Assembly (NCBI GenBank): GCA_016788045.1
Contig: JAEUTG010000004.1
Location: 1 to 64,000 of the forward strand
From: Bacteroidales bacterium
GTDB lineage: Bacteria; Bacteroidota; Bacteroidia; Bacteroidales; Lentimicrobiaceae
DNA length: 64,000 bases
Direction: 5' to 3'
Positions 62,160 through 64,000 of the stretch are shown piece after piece. The number at the start of each line of letters is the position of its first letter. Positions within the stretch are counted from its first letter, which is position 1. The notes under the pieces are model-generated. The model saw nothing but the letters and a program-made list of their open reading frames with translations. It was not told the origin of the DNA and did not search any database. The position numbers and the translations under genes are program-made.

Positions 62160-64000
62160 TTAAATCAATAAGCTGCCAAGCTGAAACACCAGCAAAGAAG
62201 CAAGGTAGGCCAGACCGGTGGTGTAAACAACGATAAACGCAGCATACTTCCAGCTGCCTGATTCTTTCCGTATAGCGGCTACAACGGCAACACAGGGGAA
62301 ATAGATCAGGATAAAAATCATAAAACTGAAAGCAACCAGTGGTGTGAAGACTTTTTCACCTTTGTAAGGCCCTGAGACATGAGTTTGTTGCTGTAGTTTC
62401 TGGATCAGAGAAGCCGAAGTTTCATCGGTGCCTTCTCCTGCCTGATAAAGTACGCCCAGGGTGCCGACCGTTATTTCCTTGGCAGCAACACCGGTCAGGA
62501 TGGCCACACTCATTTTCCAGTCGAATCCGAGTGGCCGCATCACTGGTTCGATGAAGTGACCGAGACGGCCAATATAGGAGTTGAGTTGCCGGTTGCTCTC
62601 TTTTTCGTTTTCTATTTCGGTGATTTTGGTGTTCATTTCTTCCTTTATTCCGGCAACGACTTCCCTGGGTTGTTGCGTCTGGTGTATTGCCCTAGAATAC
62701 TGCCCTGTAATTGTCGCGATGCGGCTTTCGTAAACAGAGTCCTGAGGTGTGGTCCTGGGGAAATAGCCCAGTGCCCAGATGATGATGGATGCAACGAGAA
62801 TCACTCCGCCGATTTTCTTAAGGTACTGCTCAGCCCTGTTCCACATGTGCTTGAGCAGTGATCGAAGGGTAGGGGTGCGGTAGGGCGGAAGCTCCATAAC
62901 AAACGGAACATCGGCCTGCTTGAACATTGCTTTGCGGAAAAGCAGCGCAGAACCAATAGCCAGCAAAACCCCGATAACATACATGGAGAAAAGAATGGTC
63001 CCCTGATACTGAACAAAAAAGGCACTGATAAAAAGGATGTATACCGGAAGGCGTGCGCTGCACGACATAAAAGGGTTGATAAGCATGGTAATCAGCCGGT
63101 CGGTGCGGCTTTCGATGATCCGTGTCGACAGAATCGCAGGCACATTGCATCCAAAACCCATGAGTAAGGGAATAAATGATTTTCCATGCAGCCCAATCTT
63201 GTGCATTACCTTATCCATAATAAAAACAGCCCTGGCCATATAGCCACTGTCTTCCATCAGTGATATAAACAGGTACAGAAGCAGAATATTCGGCAGAAAG
63301 ATAATAACACCGCCAACACCACCGATGATTCCCTGTATAAACAGGTCTTTGAGCATGCCATCGGCCAGCAAAGCATCCAGTTTTTGCGAGGTGAACTCAA
63401 CCAGGGCTTCAATCCAGTTCATCGGATATTCACCTATTCTGAAGGTGCCATAAAAGGTCAGCCACATCAGAAAAACAAAGATGGGGATGCCCCATACCTT
63501 GTGTGTGATGATGGTATCGATGACTTCGCTGGCTTTTCTTTCATTAACAGCATTCAGGATAAGCGTCTCACGCAATGCTCCAGCGATAAATCCATATTTG
63601 GCATCGGTTATCAGGCTTTCTGTATCCTGGTTCATGTTCGTTTCAATGCGCGAAATCTCAGCATCCACTGCATCGTTGATCTCTCCGGCATTGGAAAACT
63701 GCTCAGAAAAAACTTCTGCAGCACGGTCTTTTTCAATCAGTTTTATGGCCAGGAAGCGTGAGGATATCCTGTCAATCTGACTTCGGTTCCCGGGTTTTCT
63801 TAAAAGTTTCTGTATCCTGGAAATACCTTCTTCAATAAATTCACCATAATGGATGTGGATGTGACGAAGTGAGGTTTCGCGGTCTTCATAAACATCGATG
63901 ATTTTTTGAAGCATATCATCCACACCCTTGCCTTTTGAACCGACTGCTGTCACAAAAGGAAACCCAAGCAGATGACCCAATTGTCCGTGGTTGAGGGTGT
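62160..64000 (-). CDS. feoB: ferrous iron transporter FeoB, 5' end beyond window
   Basis: A partial gene that stays open to the window edge: seven further sense codons beyond 63980 lead in from outside. The visible part (about 613 residues) begins late in the G domain (LGFPFVTAVGSKGKGVDDML, the G5 region). A helical linker, the GTPase-associated helices, and the Gate/core membrane segments follow (FVFLMWLTFYGTFRI, GGVIIFLPNILLLYLFISL, GLHGKSFIPLLMGFGCNVPA, TMLINPFMSCSARLPVYIL). The latter two are FeoB hallmarks, including the pore Cys in GCNVPA. FeoB moves Fe2+ across the inner membrane using GTP. It is the upstream gene of an operon with the M50-like and Cys-rich genes. Confidence 0.97.
   Translation of the reverse strand, partial: TLNHGQLGHLLGFPFVTAVGSKGKGVDDMLQKIIDVYEDRETSLRHIHIHYGEFIEEGISRIQKLLRKPGNRSQIDRISSRFLAIKLIEKDRAAEVFSEQFSNAGEINDAVDAEISRIETNMNQDTESLITDAKYGFIAGALRETLILNAVNERKASEVIDTIITHKVWGIPIFVFLMWLTFYGTFRIGEYPMNWIEALVEFTSQKLDALLADGMLKDLFIQGIIGGVGGVIIFLPNILLLYLFISLMEDSGYMARAVFIMDKVMHKIGLHGKSFIPLLMGFGCNVPAILSTRIIESRTDRLITMLINPFMSCSARLPVYILFISAFFVQYQGTILFSMYVIGVLLAIGSALLFRKAMFKQADVPFVMELPPYRTPTLRSLLKHMWNRAEQYLKKIGGVILVASIIIWALGYFPRTTPQDSVYESRIATITGQYSRAIHQTQQPREVVAGIKEEMNTKITEIENEKESNRQLNSYIGRLGHFIEPVMRPLGFDWKMSVAILTGVAAKEITVGTLGVLYQAGEGTDETSASLIQKLQQQTHVSGPYKGEKVFTPLVAFSFMIFILIYFPCVAVVAAIRKESGSWKYAAFIVVYTTGLAYLASLLVFQLGSLLI

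Overview
The window reads as chromosomal DNA of a member of the Bacteroidota, probably a free-living or sediment-type Bacteroidales-like lineage (the lineage is my inference). Supporting signs are: four large secreted proteins ending in type IX secretion (T9SS) sorting domains; a DUF5686 protein with a carboxypeptidase-like regulatory domain; a FeoB-associated Cys-rich protein; promoters of the TTTG / TAnnTTTG kind; and few Shine-Dalgarno sites. Most of it is ordinary core genome of moderate GC with both strands used evenly.

Layout. 0.3-5.3 kb: a secreted GH13 alpha-amylase-type enzyme and a 7TM-PAS histidine kinase, followed by 800 bases of palindromic repeats. 6-10 kb: universal stress protein, HD hydrolase, a REPIN/MITE-like palindrome and ligA. 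10-13.2 kb (minus): an ECF sigma / membrane anti-sigma-like / DUF4097-like / DUF2807 cluster. 13.4-17.3 kb: DMT transporter, lysine-6-dehydrogenase-like enzyme, two lipoproteins. 17.3-20.4 kb is the accessory patch: a 5'-truncated RHS gene whose AT-rich tip carries a JAMM metallopeptidase-like motif, an abutting candidate immunity gene, a terminator, an IS256-type remnant and a PEBP-like lipoprotein. 20.5-24.9 kb: a phospholipase C/S1-P1 nuclease-like exported protein with a zinc-ribbon partner, then metK behind a structured leader. 25-30.7 kb: a TPR LytS-type kinase / LytTR regulator pair and a T9SS beta-helix protein. 31.2-32.8 kb: an integrase remnant against a tRNA-Met gene, and a beheaded plug-domain gene. 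33-38.5 kb: hybrid kinase, amidotransferase, uvrA. 38.7-43.2 kb: ECF sigma factor, a conserved-looking 67-aa protein, a SpoT-type HD hydrolase, a serine hydrolase pair and a vWA protein. 43.5-56 kb: two more T9SS proteins, DUF5686, VF530, a flavoprotein, an OB-fold lipoprotein, an SDR and a double-VOC protein. 56.3-64 kb: a beta-barrel protein, nth, bcp, recA, a TPR lipoprotein, an Hpt protein, and the feoB operon with a membrane M50-like protease (feoB runs off the window end).

Functional themes are DNA repair and replication (ligA, uvrA, nth, recA), envelope and secretion biology (T9SS cargo, DUF5686, sigma/anti-sigma cluster), signalling (three kinases, one LytTR regulator, one orphan Hpt), stringent-response or stress proteins, and ferrous iron uptake. 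The two places that best repay a closer look are the RHS-JAMM toxin/immunity patch (17.3-19.6 kb) and the multi-helix leader in front of metK (23.59-23.71 kb). The latter has a closing stem plus three internal hairpins, and I cannot match it to a SAM riboswitch class I remember. All family assignments are by reading motifs; no database search was run.
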